Assembly (NCBI RefSeq): GCF_009829075.1
Contig: NZ_WUQZ01000017.1
Span: 1-64,000 of the forward strand
Origin: Sphingobacterium composti
GTDB lineage: Bacteria > Bacteroidota > Bacteroidia > Sphingobacteriales > Sphingobacteriaceae
DNA length: 64,000 bases
Direction of reading: 5' to 3'
Part shown: positions 1 to 8,477 of the stretch, piece by piece
How positions within the stretch are numbered: position 1 is the stretch's first letter
Layout of the letters: every line of letters begins with the position of its first letter
Made by a program: the position numbers and the translations under genes
Notes under the pieces: generated by a model
The model's input: only the letters and a program-made list of their open reading frames with translations
The model's database searches: none
Told to the model about the DNA's origin: nothing

Positions 1-455
1 TTAACAGCTCCCTTTGCACTGCGGAATTTAGCCCAGTCAAATACACTTAAGCATAAGGGAATAATAGTAGCATCCATGAGATATACTTTACGTTTAAGCC
101 TATTAAGCTCAGCTCGTCTAGGAGAATATTTATGCCACAGATGATCTAAAAGTTTGTAGTAAAGGTCTCGGAATAGACGATGATCACGATGTTTGTTAAT
201 GTAGGAAAGATTGGATTTGCTAGGCGTTCTAGAGATACCCATATGACTCATGTTTCCTGTAGTACTACGAAGACCATTAGAGATATCACGAACGGAATCA
301 GCCGATGAAAGATGGCAGAAAAGCATACTCACAAAATGTGTCCAGCTATTAATTCCCTTGTGATGTTTATCGAACTGATATTGTTGAACCAATTTGTTGA
401 AAATATTGCGATTTACTAGTCCTAATATTTGAGAAAATACATTTATATTTACCAT
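1..455 (-). CDS. IS4-family transposase, N-terminal part (cut by window edge)
   Basis: The reading frame opens at the ATG ending at 455 and stays open for 151 codons to the window edge, so only the N-terminal part is present. It begins MVNINVFSQILGL, in the style of the DUF4372 domain that precedes the DDE domain in many Bacteroidetes IS4-type transposases. Around residue 126 the motif YLMDATIIPL supplies the first catalytic Asp, and FDWAKFRSAKGA follows, as usual after it in this family. The TTA at bases 1-3 is out of frame and is not the stop. The rest of the enzyme and the other terminal repeat lie outside, so intactness cannot be judged. Family assignment is from recognised motifs. Confidence 0.8.
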   Translation of the reverse strand, partial: MVNINVFSQILGLVNRNIFNKLVQQYQFDKHHKGINSWTHFVSMLFCHLSSADSVRDISNGLRSTTGNMSHMGISRTPSKSNLSYINKHRDHRLFRDLYYKLLDHLWHKYSPRRAELNRLKRKVYLMDATIIPLCLSVFDWAKFRSAKGAV

Positions 456-795
456 GGCGGTTGGTGGTTTTTAGCGAAATAAATATAGCAATCTCTGCTA
501 TATAAATCCACCGTCATTTTTTTTCCTTATTTAGGACGCTTCTGAATATATTTTGAAATAAAAAAAGAAATACTACGGAACTTTATGTAAAGGAAAAATT
601 TATAAACACCCTTAACCACAATATTTTAACAAAATTTTATTTTAAAATTATTGAGACAAAATTGAAGGAATTTAATAGTGGTGAAATCTTGTAATATGAT
701 AAAATTTATTTGATAATAAAACGCTCACTTTCCAAAAGTCAGAAAGTGAGCGTTAATGATTATTGAGTTTATAAAGGATAAAATATAATTAAAAA
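456..795. other. Gap between IS4 element and trxB
   Basis: AT-rich stretch without a credible gene. The part next to the transposase start should contain the end of the IS, but I cannot place the terminal repeat because the other end is not visible. A small hairpin (ATAGCA, five bases, TGCTAT) sits near 486-502. The trxB terminator lies at 720-754. Nothing else is recognisable. Confidence 0.5.
720..754 (-). terminator. Terminator after trxB
   Basis: Perfect 13-bp inverted repeat AACGCTCACTTTC / GAAAGTGAGCGTT with a 9-base loop, 40 bases beyond the trxB stop. On the minus strand it is followed by an AT-rich but not purely T tract. Confidence 0.75.
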
Positions 796-1755
796 CTAGT
801 GATCTCCTTTTGCTGCTAAGTATCTTTCAGCTTCTAATGCTGCCATACAACCTGTTCCTGCTGCTGTAATAGCTTGACGATATACATTATCTTGCACATC
901 ACCACAAGCAAATACACCAGGGATATTTGTCGCAGTAACATTTGGCTGTGTAATTAAATAGCCTGTTTCGTCCATATCCAAAATACCTTGGAATAACTCA
1001 GTGTTAGGTTTGTGACCAATAGCTACGAAGAAACCTGTTACATCTAAGTCTTGAGTTTCATTTGTTTTATTATTTTTCACACGTACACCTGTTACTACCT
1101 GACCATCTCCTAGAATTTCTTCCGTCTCTGTATTGTATAACACTTCTATATTCTTAGTATTCATAACGCGGTGATACATTGCTTTAGAAGCTCTGAATTC
1201 GTCGCGTCGAACCAACATATATACTTTATTACACAATTTAGCTAAATATGTTGCTTCTTCTGCTGCCGTATCTCCTGCCCCAACAATCGCTACATCTTGG
1301 CCTTTGTAGAAGAATCCATCACATACTGCACAAGCAGATACACCAAAACCGTTATATTTTTGCTCTGACTCTAAACCCAACCATTTAGCAGTCGCTCCCG
1401 TGGAAATAATAACAGTATCCGCAGAAATCACGGTTTTACCGTCAATTTCTACATAGTGAATTCCACCATCTTGTGAAAAATCAACTTTCGTAGCATAACC
1501 AAAACGTACTTGTGTACCGAAACGCTCAGCTTGATTTTTCAAATCTTCCATCATTTCAGTTCCTGTAATGCCATTTGGATAGCCTGGGAAATTGTCTACT
1601 TCAGTAGTTTGTGTCAACTGTCCACCAGGAACGATTCCAGTATATACTACAGGTTTCAAATCAGCACGAGCTGCATAAATCGCCGCAGTATATCCTGCAG
1701 GTCCAGACCCAATGATCAAACAATTAACATGTTCTGATACTTGCTCTTTATTCAT
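796..1755 (-). CDS. trxB: Thioredoxin reductase
   Basis: NADPH-dependent flavoenzyme (319 aa, the usual bacterial length) that reduces thioredoxin in the cytoplasm. An FAD-binding GSGPAG lies at residues 16-21, the redox pair is C142-A-V-C145, the NADPH-binding GAGDTA is at 159-164, and the FAD-contacting CGDVQD is at 284-289. It follows the exonuclease gene by 13 bases on the same strand, so the two are probably co-transcribed. A strong hairpin at 720-754 ends the unit. The ATG start fits the family's short N-terminus before the first beta strand. Confidence 0.97.
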   Translation of the reverse strand: MNKEQVSEHVNCLIIGSGPAGYTAAIYAARADLKPVVYTGIVPGGQLTQTTEVDNFPGYPNGITGTEMMEDLKNQAERFGTQVRFGYATKVDFSQDGGIHYVEIDGKTVISADTVIISTGATAKWLGLESEQKYNGFGVSACAVCDGFFYKGQDVAIVGAGDTAAEEATYLAKLCNKVYMLVRRDEFRASKAMYHRVMNTKNIEVLYNTETEEILGDGQVVTGVRVKNNKTNETQDLDVTGFFVAIGHKPNTELFQGILDMDETGYLITQPNVTATNIPGVFACGDVQDNVYRQAITAAGTGCMAALEAERYLAAKGDH

Positions 1756-1768
1756 TATATGTTAAAAT

Positions 1769-2704
1769 TTATTTTTTACCGAATTTACTTTGCAGACTCG
1801 CCAACATATCATTTGTGATAGGCTTAGCAGGCTCCGCTACTTTAGGCTTCTGTACATCAGCTTTCGCTGCTTTGTCAGCTGGTTGCTTCTGTGCATTTTT
1901 CTCATTTTTGTAGGCATTCCAGTGTTTCTCTAAAATGCGTTTTGTATACAAAGGAAAGTCACCATTTTGCATCCAAGCGTAGTAGCTTGGCTCTGCGTCA
2001 AACACATCTGTTAATCTTCTACCCTTATGCTTACCAAAATTGATACATACCTCATCTTGGTCGTCATAAACAAAACGTCCAGCAAAATCAACAGGCTTTG
2101 TAAGATTTGTAAACTTGTGCAAGGCTTCTACATCATTCACAACTGGATAAGACACAGCACCATGCTTGTCTATAAAACTTTCGTTTTCATATTTTGACAA
2201 TTGCGCCTTTAGTACTTCGTAAGTTGCACGTACATCATCCTCTGCTTGGTGGGCATTGTCCAAAGATTTGCCACAATAGAATTTGTATGCCGCCTTCAGT
2301 GTACGTTGTTCCATCTGATGGAATATATTTTGAACATCTACAAAAGAACGACCATCCAAACTAAAATCAACACCCGCTTTTAGAAATTCTTCCATTAGCA
2401 TGGGAACATCAAACTTGTTTGAATTGTATCCTGCTAAATCAGAATTGCCTATGAAATCTGCTATTTCCTGTGCTAAATCTTTAAATGTAGGTGCATCTTT
2501 GATGTCTTCATCATAGATTCCATGAAACATTGACGATTCCACTGGTATTGGCATTAGAGGATTTACTCTACGCGTATATACTTCTTCTGAATTGTCAACA
2601 TTCACTTTTAGTATTGAAATCTCAACAATTCTATCGGATGCAATATTTACACCAGTTGTTTCTAAATCAAAAAAAGCTAATGGACGTTTTAATTTTAGTT
2701 CCAT
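1769..2704 (-). CDS. 3'-5' exonuclease, DnaQ/ExoX-like
   Basis: A 311-aa DEDDh exonuclease. D13 and E15 (FFDLETTG), D99 (NKFDVP), H152 and D157 (HQAEDD) form the metal-binding and catalytic set. Residues about 208-258 (FGKHKGRRL then YYAWM) match the short C-terminal module seen in ExoX-like proteins. The last 50 residues are Lys/Ala/Pro-rich and probably disordered. It is a stand-alone proofreading or repair-type nuclease, not the epsilon subunit proven by context. It lies directly upstream of trxB. A minus-strand TATTTTTG at 2751-2758 is a plausible -7 box. Confidence 0.9.
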   Translation of the reverse strand: MELKLKRPLAFFDLETTGVNIASDRIVEISILKVNVDNSEEVYTRRVNPLMPIPVESSMFHGIYDEDIKDAPTFKDLAQEIADFIGNSDLAGYNSNKFDVPMLMEEFLKAGVDFSLDGRSFVDVQNIFHQMEQRTLKAAYKFYCGKSLDNAHQAEDDVRATYEVLKAQLSKYENESFIDKHGAVSYPVVNDVEALHKFTNLTKPVDFAGRFVYDDQDEVCINFGKHKGRRLTDVFDAEPSYYAWMQNGDFPLYTKRILEKHWNAYKNEKNAQKQPADKAAKADVQKPKVAEPAKPITNDMLASLQSKFGKK

Positions 2705-2851
2705 GAATCTATATTTATATTTTTAACCATGAGGGTAAAATCATTAAGGACAAAAATAAACAATTGCTAGCGTCGCATCATCTAAATTTTGTCACAACTC
2801 TACATTTAAAATATTTTCAACAAAAGACTGACTTTAACCAAAAATCAAAGC

Positions 2852-3709
2852 CTAATCTTCATTATTATAATTCCAAGTACGTAATTTTTCTTGCAGGATG
2901 CGCGATATTTTATTGAAGTAACGCTTCTGTTTATACCCCATTACCCATTGAATTCCCTGAACGGCATTTGTACAAAATAGCTCATCTGCTTTTTTCATAA
3001 TTTCTGGACTAATTTGTGCTTCGACAACAGGTATACCTTCATCTTCTGCCATATCCATCACAACACGTCGCATGACACCATCAATACAACCTTGATTTAA
3101 AGCTGGTGTGTATAATACTTTATCGTAATACACAAAAATATTAGAGGTCAACGCTTCACACAAGAATCCTTCTTGATTCAAGATAAAGACATCATCGTAA
3201 TCAAATTTTTTTTTAAAATTCCCTGCCAAAACATAAATCAATGAATTATTTGATTTTAGTTCTGACAAATCGCTATAAGGCTTTTTGATTTCCGAATACA
3301 AATCTACAATAAGACCAACCTTTTTATCTCGAACTTGAATATCTACTTTTTGCACTTGCAAAATATAAGCTGGCTTATTTGTCGCAGGTGAATAGATTCC
3401 TCCACCATCTCGATATACAATCAATCTCACGCGTACACGTTGGCCAACCATATTATTTTTTCGAATCAATTCATCAGTATTTTTTTTGATGAAGTATTCG
3501 TCAAACATAGCAGATTGTTCCAATTGAATCTTCTGCATACTGCGTTGCAATCGCTCGATATGTAAATGCAAAAACCTTATCTCCCCACCTTGGTAGAGCA
3601 TAGTTTCAAAAATACCATCTCCATATCGCAAACCTCTATTTTCAACAGTCAATATTTTTGCATCTTCTGCAACTATTTCTCCATTAAAATTTATATAATG
3701 TATCGGCAT
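2852..3709 (-). CDS. Class IV aminotransferase (PabC/IlvE-like)
   Basis: PLP-dependent fold-type IV enzyme, 285 aa. The N-terminal RGLRYGDGIFET motif (residues 25-36) is typical. K152 in ELKSNNSL is the likely PLP lysine, and E185 with S189-N190 (CEALTSNIF) contact the cofactor. Homologs include aminodeoxychorismate lyase and branched-chain or D-amino-acid aminotransferases, and the sequence alone does not decide among them. The gene lies 13 bases downstream of the rluD-type gene, so it shares its transcript. Its function in folate synthesis would be an inference only. Confidence 0.88.
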   Translation of the reverse strand: MPIHYINFNGEIVAEDAKILTVENRGLRYGDGIFETMLYQGGEIRFLHLHIERLQRSMQKIQLEQSAMFDEYFIKKNTDELIRKNNMVGQRVRVRLIVYRDGGGIYSPATNKPAYILQVQKVDIQVRDKKVGLIVDLYSEIKKPYSDLSELKSNNSLIYVLAGNFKKKFDYDDVFILNQEGFLCEALTSNIFVYYDKVLYTPALNQGCIDGVMRRVVMDMAEDEGIPVVEAQISPEIMKKADELFCTNAVQGIQWVMGYKQKRYFNKISRILQEKLRTWNYNNED

Positions 3710-3722
3710 AAACTCTTTTCAA

Positions 3723-4757
3723 TTAACTATTAATTTGCGCTGCATACGCTCTCCACTTTTCTAAAACCTGTTGCATATCTTGTGGCATCGGAACTTCAAA
3801 ATCCATTCTTTGCTTACTTACAGGATGTTCAAAACCCAATAATCTAGCATGAAGTGCTTGTCGAGGTAATATATCAAAACAATTCTCTACAAACTGCTTA
3901 TATTTAGTAAATGCTGTTCCTTTCAAAATTTTATCACCACCATATGTACTATCCGAAAATAACGGATGCCCAATAGATTTCATATGCGCACGAATCTGAT
4001 GCGTTCTTCCAGTCTCCAATTGACATTCGATCAACGTCACAAAACCCAAACGTTCTAAAACACGATAATGCGTTACCGACCATTTGCCTTTTTCTGGATC
4101 TTCATGCATAGACATTATTCGTCTATCTTTCAAATCACGCCCAATATAACCACTCACCGTGCCATCTTCAGCAATATCTCCCCAAGCTAATGCAATATAG
4201 CGACGATTGATTGTATGCTCAAAGAATTGCTTTGCTAAAAAAGTCATCGCCCATTCATTCTTCGCTATAATCAATAAGCCCGAAGTATCTTTATCAATAC
4301 GATGTACCAAGCCAGGACGTCCTGTATTGCCTGGTAATGTAGGCAATTGATTTAAGTGATATGTTAAAGCGTTTACTAATGTTCCAGTATAATTATTAAA
4401 TCCTGGGTGAACAACCATTCCCGCCTCTTTATTAACCAGCAACACATCATCATCTTCGTAAATAATATCGAGCGGTATATTCTCTGGGTATACTTCATTA
4501 TCGCGCGGAGGATCTGGTAAAACCATTGTAATAACATCAAACGGCTTTACTTTGTAACTTGCTTTGATAGGTTTATCGTTCACACGTACGGACCCTGCAT
4601 CGATAGCATTTTGAATACGATTACGCGAGGTATTCTCTACTCTATTCATCAAGAATTTGTCTACACGTATCAAAGTGACACCTTTTTCAGCTACAATTCG
4701 TACGTGTTCAAATAATTCCTGTTCCTCTTGTTCGATTAATTCCAAATCTTCAGACAT
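3723..4757 (-). CDS. rluD: 23S rRNA pseudouridine synthase, RluD family
   Basis: A 344-aa RluA/RluD-type enzyme. An S4 RNA-binding domain covers about residues 25-85. The catalytic domain contains the LVHRIDKDTSG motif, with D155 as the catalytic aspartate. It isomerises uridines of 23S rRNA in the family, but the exact positions cannot be read from sequence. The minus strand has TACTTTTG at 4762-4769, only four bases before the ATG. If that is the -7 box, the mRNA would be nearly leaderless. A divergent gene starts at 4880. Confidence 0.92.
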   Translation of the reverse strand: MSEDLELIEQEEQELFEHVRIVAEKGVTLIRVDKFLMNRVENTSRNRIQNAIDAGSVRVNDKPIKASYKVKPFDVITMVLPDPPRDNEVYPENIPLDIIYEDDDVLLVNKEAGMVVHPGFNNYTGTLVNALTYHLNQLPTLPGNTGRPGLVHRIDKDTSGLLIIAKNEWAMTFLAKQFFEHTINRRYIALAWGDIAEDGTVSGYIGRDLKDRRIMSMHEDPEKGKWSVTHYRVLERLGFVTLIECQLETGRTHQIRAHMKSIGHPLFSDSTYGGDKILKGTAFTKYKQFVENCFDILPRQALHARLLGFEHPVSKQRMDFEVPMPQDMQQVLEKWRAYAAQINS

Positions 4758-4879
4758 AGTACAAAAGTACAGGAATTAAGCCGAAATCTATTAACTTTGG
4801 AGTGTTCTCGTATTAAAATCACTGATTATTCAATGATTATTTTTTAGAAACTTAACCTCAAGATTACAATTAATATTAC

Positions 4880-5755
4880 ATGCAAATCTATAGCCCAGAA
4901 CAAAAGATAAATCATCCACTTTACGAAAGCAAAGAAGTGCACGTATATCTTAAAAGAGATGATATGATTCATCCTTTTATCTCTGGGAATAAATGGCGAA
5001 AACTTAAATACAATCTACAAAAAGCACAGCAAGAAAACAAGAGTACACTAGTTACATTTGGAGGAGCTTGGTCTAATCATCTTTTGGCTACCGCGTGTGC
5101 TGGAGCTACTTTTCAATTCAAAACTATTGGTTTTGTACGTGGGGAAGAAATCAGTAATCCTGTGCTGAATATGTGCAAACTGTTTGGGATGCAATTGCGG
5201 TTTGTATCACGCGAAGAGTATAAAGATAAATTTCAGCTTTTTGATCAATTGGAGAATAGAGAAGAATGCTTTTTTATTGACGAAGGTGGCGCAAGTCTTG
5301 AAGCAACTTATGGTTGCAAAGAATTAGTTGATGAATTAAAAAATCAATACGATCACATGTTCTGTGCCGCTGGAACGGGAACTACCGCGGCTGGCATTGC
5401 ACAGGGAATTTCAGACAGTAATTTAAATACACAATTACACATCATTCCAGTTTTAAAAAACGGTGGTTTTATTTTGGATGAAATTGCTCAATTCAATTCA
5501 CCAACGATTCAAATCCAATTGCATTTGGACTACCACTTCGGTGGATATGCAAAAGTAAAACCTGAGCTTATCTCATTTGTCAAAGATTACATCCAAGTTA
5601 CTGGTATAATGATTGAACCAACTTATACAGGAAAAGCCATGTATGCCTTACATGCTTTAATTCAGAATGATTACTTTAGCCCAGAAAGTAAAATACTTTT
5701 TGTACATACTGGTGGATTAACGGGCTTATTGGGACAAATGGAGAAATTTTGTTAA
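4880..5755 (+). CDS. PLP-dependent ACC deaminase / D-cysteine desulfhydrase-like enzyme
   Basis: A 291-aa fold-type II PLP protein. SGNKWRKL (residues 35-42) carries the likely PLP lysine K38, and the region around FGGAWSNH (about 62-69) is the substrate loop seen in ACC deaminase and D-cysteine desulfhydrase. The GTGTTAAG segment binds the phosphate, and HTGGLTGLLG closes the C-terminus. Family members deaminate 1-aminocyclopropane-1-carboxylate or desulfurate D-cysteine, and specificity is not decidable here. It is a single gene, divergent from rluD, with a plus-strand TAACTTTG at 4792-4799 that fits a -7 box. Confidence 0.85.
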   Translation: MQIYSPEQKINHPLYESKEVHVYLKRDDMIHPFISGNKWRKLKYNLQKAQQENKSTLVTFGGAWSNHLLATACAGATFQFKTIGFVRGEEISNPVLNMCKLFGMQLRFVSREEYKDKFQLFDQLENREECFFIDEGGASLEATYGCKELVDELKNQYDHMFCAAGTGTTAAGIAQGISDSNLNTQLHIIPVLKNGGFILDEIAQFNSPTIQIQLHLDYHFGGYAKVKPELISFVKDYIQVTGIMIEPTYTGKAMYALHALIQNDYFSPESKILFVHTGGLTGLLGQMEKFC

Positions 5756-6192
5756 AGCATTATGAAAATTTATACTAAAACTCACAATACCAATTTATCT
5801 AAATGGATTAAGGATTTTAAAATATACACCAAATTTTAGCTCCATTTGGATTGTTATATAGTTCGAATAGCTAGAAGAATAGAGAGAACTGTCTAGTCCT
5901 GGAAAATACGACACGTATTTACAAAGATTAAAAATACATAAAATATACAGTATTAACCATTAGGTTACTATTGTATTTGTTTGATACCTCTACTCGAACT
6001 CACAAGTCTTAATTGCAGATGTAAAGTTAACCATACTTAAGAAGATAATCAGAACCTTCAATAATGCATACTTAATGAAAAGTGTTTATATTGAAAATCT
6101 TAATTACTGTTATCTTTACTTGTATATTAAACCAAACAAGGCTCAACGTTTATATCGTTAAGCCTTGTTTTGAAATTTAAAATAAAATGAAA
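5756..6192 (+). other. Gap of 437 bases, no gene seen
   Basis: AT-rich, with stops in all frames. A 25-codon frame at 5762-5839 starts MKIYTKTH, which resembles the first residues of cobalamin adenosyltransferases, but the resemblance ends there. The only clear element is the hairpin at 6134-6170. Confidence 0.5.
6134..6170. terminator. Bidirectional terminator
   Basis: Hairpin AAACAAGGCT-C-AACG / CGTT-A-AGCCTTGTTT around a 7-base loop, with T-runs on both sides. It serves the minus-strand TPR operon that ends at 6193. Confidence 0.8.
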
Positions 6193-7362
6193 TTAGTTCA
6201 ATGCGTCTAATTTTTCTTGAATAGCTTTTGCTTTATTTTCAACTTGTAAGAAGTCATAAACACTTTTCAATCCACGTAATGCACTTTCATTATTAGGTTC
6301 TACCTCAACAACCTTACTGAAGTAAGTTTCAGCAGGTTTAATTTTTTCTTTCAAAGCATTTACCTTTTCGTTGTATTGATTGTTACTCAAAGCTTTGTCA
6401 GCGTTAATAGTACTCAAATCATCTTTAATAATATTTACTAAAGATACTCCAGCATTGATATTTGCATCCACATAAGCAGGATCGATTTCTAATGCTTTTT
6501 TGTATGCGTCATAAGCTGCCTGATTATTGTTTAATGAAGATTCAGCTATACCTAAATAAAAATATAAAGTTTTATTACTCGGCTCTTTTTCAATCTGCGA
6601 CTTTAACTCATTCATAATACCTGCAGTATTACCTAAGGCTATGTTATAGTTAATATTTTGATTGGCAATTTCATTGTCATCTGGATACATCTTGGCTGCT
6701 TCTCCCGCATATTTAAGTGCATTAGTAGTATCGTTCATCGTCAAATAAAGATTCGGTATATCTTTAACAATTTTCTTATGTTCAGAATAATCTTTTCTGT
6801 CTACTAATGCAAGGTATTTCTCAATACCTTTTTCGTAATCTTGACTTTGTACAGCCGCTACAGCAGCATAATAAGTCAATGTAGTATCACCTGGCATGAA
6901 AGTCAATGCTTCATTGAATGCATTGTAAGCACCTGGAAAATCTTGTTTTTCCCATAAAGCAACACCTTTGTTGAAGTTAAAAGCGTACAAATTATGTTCA
7001 CTATTTTTTATATTCTCTTCTTGTTTTTTATCTTTATCAAAGCTTCTAGCTTTAGCTATAGCTTCTTTAGCTTTGTTCAAATCCTCTTCACTACTATTAT
7101 CCGAGGCAAGATTGCCATAAATTAAAGAATAAACTGTCCAAGCTTCAGCTGACTCTTTAGTTTTTTCATGGACTACAGCTGCATCAATAGCTTCTTTAGC
7201 TGAAGAAATATAAGTAGCGCCTAATTGTGGTGTACCTGCTTGTTTAACTTCGTAATACTTTTGGAAGTTAGTTTGTGCTTTTTTCACATTACCCGTTTGA
7301 GCAAATAATGAACCTGCCGAAACGAATAAAGCTGTAAAAATTATACCTTTTTTAATGTTCAT
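6193..7362 (-). CDS. Secreted TPR-repeat protein
   Basis: A 389-aa protein with a signal peptide (basic start, hydrophobic core, cleavage near SLFAQTG at residue 22). It has several tetratricopeptide units, clearest around residues 100-320, such as FYLGIAESSLNNNQAAYDAY followed by KALEIDPAYVDA. Such proteins act as periplasmic or envelope scaffolds, and no partner can be named. It is the last gene of the gyrA-TPR-TPR unit and lies 11 bases after the paralogous TPR gene. The repeated pair downstream of gyrA recurs in Sphingobacteriaceae as far as I recall. Confidence 0.85.
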   Translation of the reverse strand: MNIKKGIIFTALFVSAGSLFAQTGNVKKAQTNFQKYYEVKQAGTPQLGATYISSAKEAIDAAVVHEKTKESAEAWTVYSLIYGNLASDNSSEEDLNKAKEAIAKARSFDKDKKQEENIKNSEHNLYAFNFNKGVALWEKQDFPGAYNAFNEALTFMPGDTTLTYYAAVAAVQSQDYEKGIEKYLALVDRKDYSEHKKIVKDIPNLYLTMNDTTNALKYAGEAAKMYPDDNEIANQNINYNIALGNTAGIMNELKSQIEKEPSNKTLYFYLGIAESSLNNNQAAYDAYKKALEIDPAYVDANINAGVSLVNIIKDDLSTINADKALSNNQYNEKVNALKEKIKPAETYFSKVVEVEPNNESALRGLKSVYDFLQVENKAKAIQEKLDALN

Positions 7363-7373
7363 ATGTTTAGTAT

Positions 7374-8471
7374 TTAATTATTCGAAATTTGATTAAGTAG
7401 AGTTTTCACTCTATCCAATTGTTCTTGATCATCAGATGTTTCGTAAAATAATGCTAATCCTCTCAATGCATTCTCAGCGTAAGGTTTAATACCGTTCGCT
7501 TTTAACAAATAATCTTGAGCTGAATATTGAGCTTCAAGGTTATTGTTATTTGTTAAGAATTCATTTAAATAAATCAAACCTAATGCCAAGTTTGCATCGT
7601 AATTACTTTCATCCAAATCTAAAACTTTTGCATAATATTTCTTAGCCTCAGAAATATTTCCAATATTATCATTGGCAAAACCAGCTAAATAATATAAATC
7701 CTTATTCTCAGGTTCGAATTTAATAGCTTCAGCGATTATAGGCGTAATTGCTTGATAACTTTTATTTTCTGCGAATGCGTCTATCAATAAGAAAAGAATT
7801 GTCTTGTCTTCTGGATATAGCTCTCTCGCTTTTTGAAGTGTATTCAAATAAGATTGATTATCCTTATTGGTTTTATACAGTTTTGCCAAAGAAATATATG
7901 TGAGAGGCTCCACTTGCGATGTCAACACTAATTTTTTATAGTAATTGATAGATTCTTCTGTTTTACCTGCTTCAGCTGATAAAAAAGCTAAATTACGCAA
8001 TACATCTTCAGACTGTGATCCTAAGCGTTCTACTTCCAAAAAGCTGTTATACGCCTTTTCATATTCCTTTTTCTCAATTTCTTTATTAGCCCTGTAAATA
8101 TAAGCTGCAATAAGATTTTGAGTTACATAGTTGAGCTCATTATCATAACTCGAACGAACTTTAGGTCGAATAAAATCAACAGATTGTAATGTAACATCTA
8201 TATGATCCTTGTCCCCTTTAAGTTTACGAGTAGAATCAGCATAAGCTAAAGAACTATATATCATAGCTCGTAAAATATTATTCTTAGTAGAGGAGGAATC
8301 TCTTTTAGTCTTATAAGTTGCATCAATGAATTTTTTAGCATTCTCTAAATCCTTAAATTCACCACGTATGGAATACCTAGCAAAACTGTTGGAACTTTCC
8401 TTATAATTGGATTGAGCTACAACAGTTGTGCTTAAGCATACAAATAATATTGAAGCTGTTAATGCTTTCAT
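7374..8471 (-). CDS. Secreted TPR-repeat protein
   Basis: A 365-aa protein with an N-terminal signal peptide (cleavage near VVAQSNYK, about residue 19-20). The remainder is helical TPR repeats, e.g. the block at about residues 255-300 with KDLYYLAGFANDNIGNISEA. Domain pattern and length match the neighbour at 6193, so the two are probably diverged duplicates. It starts six bases after the gyrA stop, so it is very likely translated from the gyrase transcript. Its function is unknown beyond a probable protein-interaction role in the envelope. Confidence 0.85.
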   Translation of the reverse strand: MKALTASILFVCLSTTVVAQSNYKESSNSFARYSIRGEFKDLENAKKFIDATYKTKRDSSSTKNNILRAMIYSSLAYADSTRKLKGDKDHIDVTLQSVDFIRPKVRSSYDNELNYVTQNLIAAYIYRANKEIEKKEYEKAYNSFLEVERLGSQSEDVLRNLAFLSAEAGKTEESINYYKKLVLTSQVEPLTYISLAKLYKTNKDNQSYLNTLQKARELYPEDKTILFLLIDAFAENKSYQAITPIIAEAIKFEPENKDLYYLAGFANDNIGNISEAKKYYAKVLDLDESNYDANLALGLIYLNEFLTNNNNLEAQYSAQDYLLKANGIKPYAENALRGLALFYETSDDQEQLDRVKTLLNQISNN

Positions 8472-8477
8472 ATTGCT

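Noticed and set aside
456..560. Terminal inverted repeat of the left-edge IS4 element
   Set aside because: Only one end is in the window, so the repeat cannot be paired or the boundary fixed.
5762..5839. Frame starting MKIYTKTH, like the start of a cobalamin adenosyltransferase
   Set aside because: Only about seven residues match, the frame stops after 25 codons, and the remaining gap shows no continuation in other frames. Too weak for a pseudogene.
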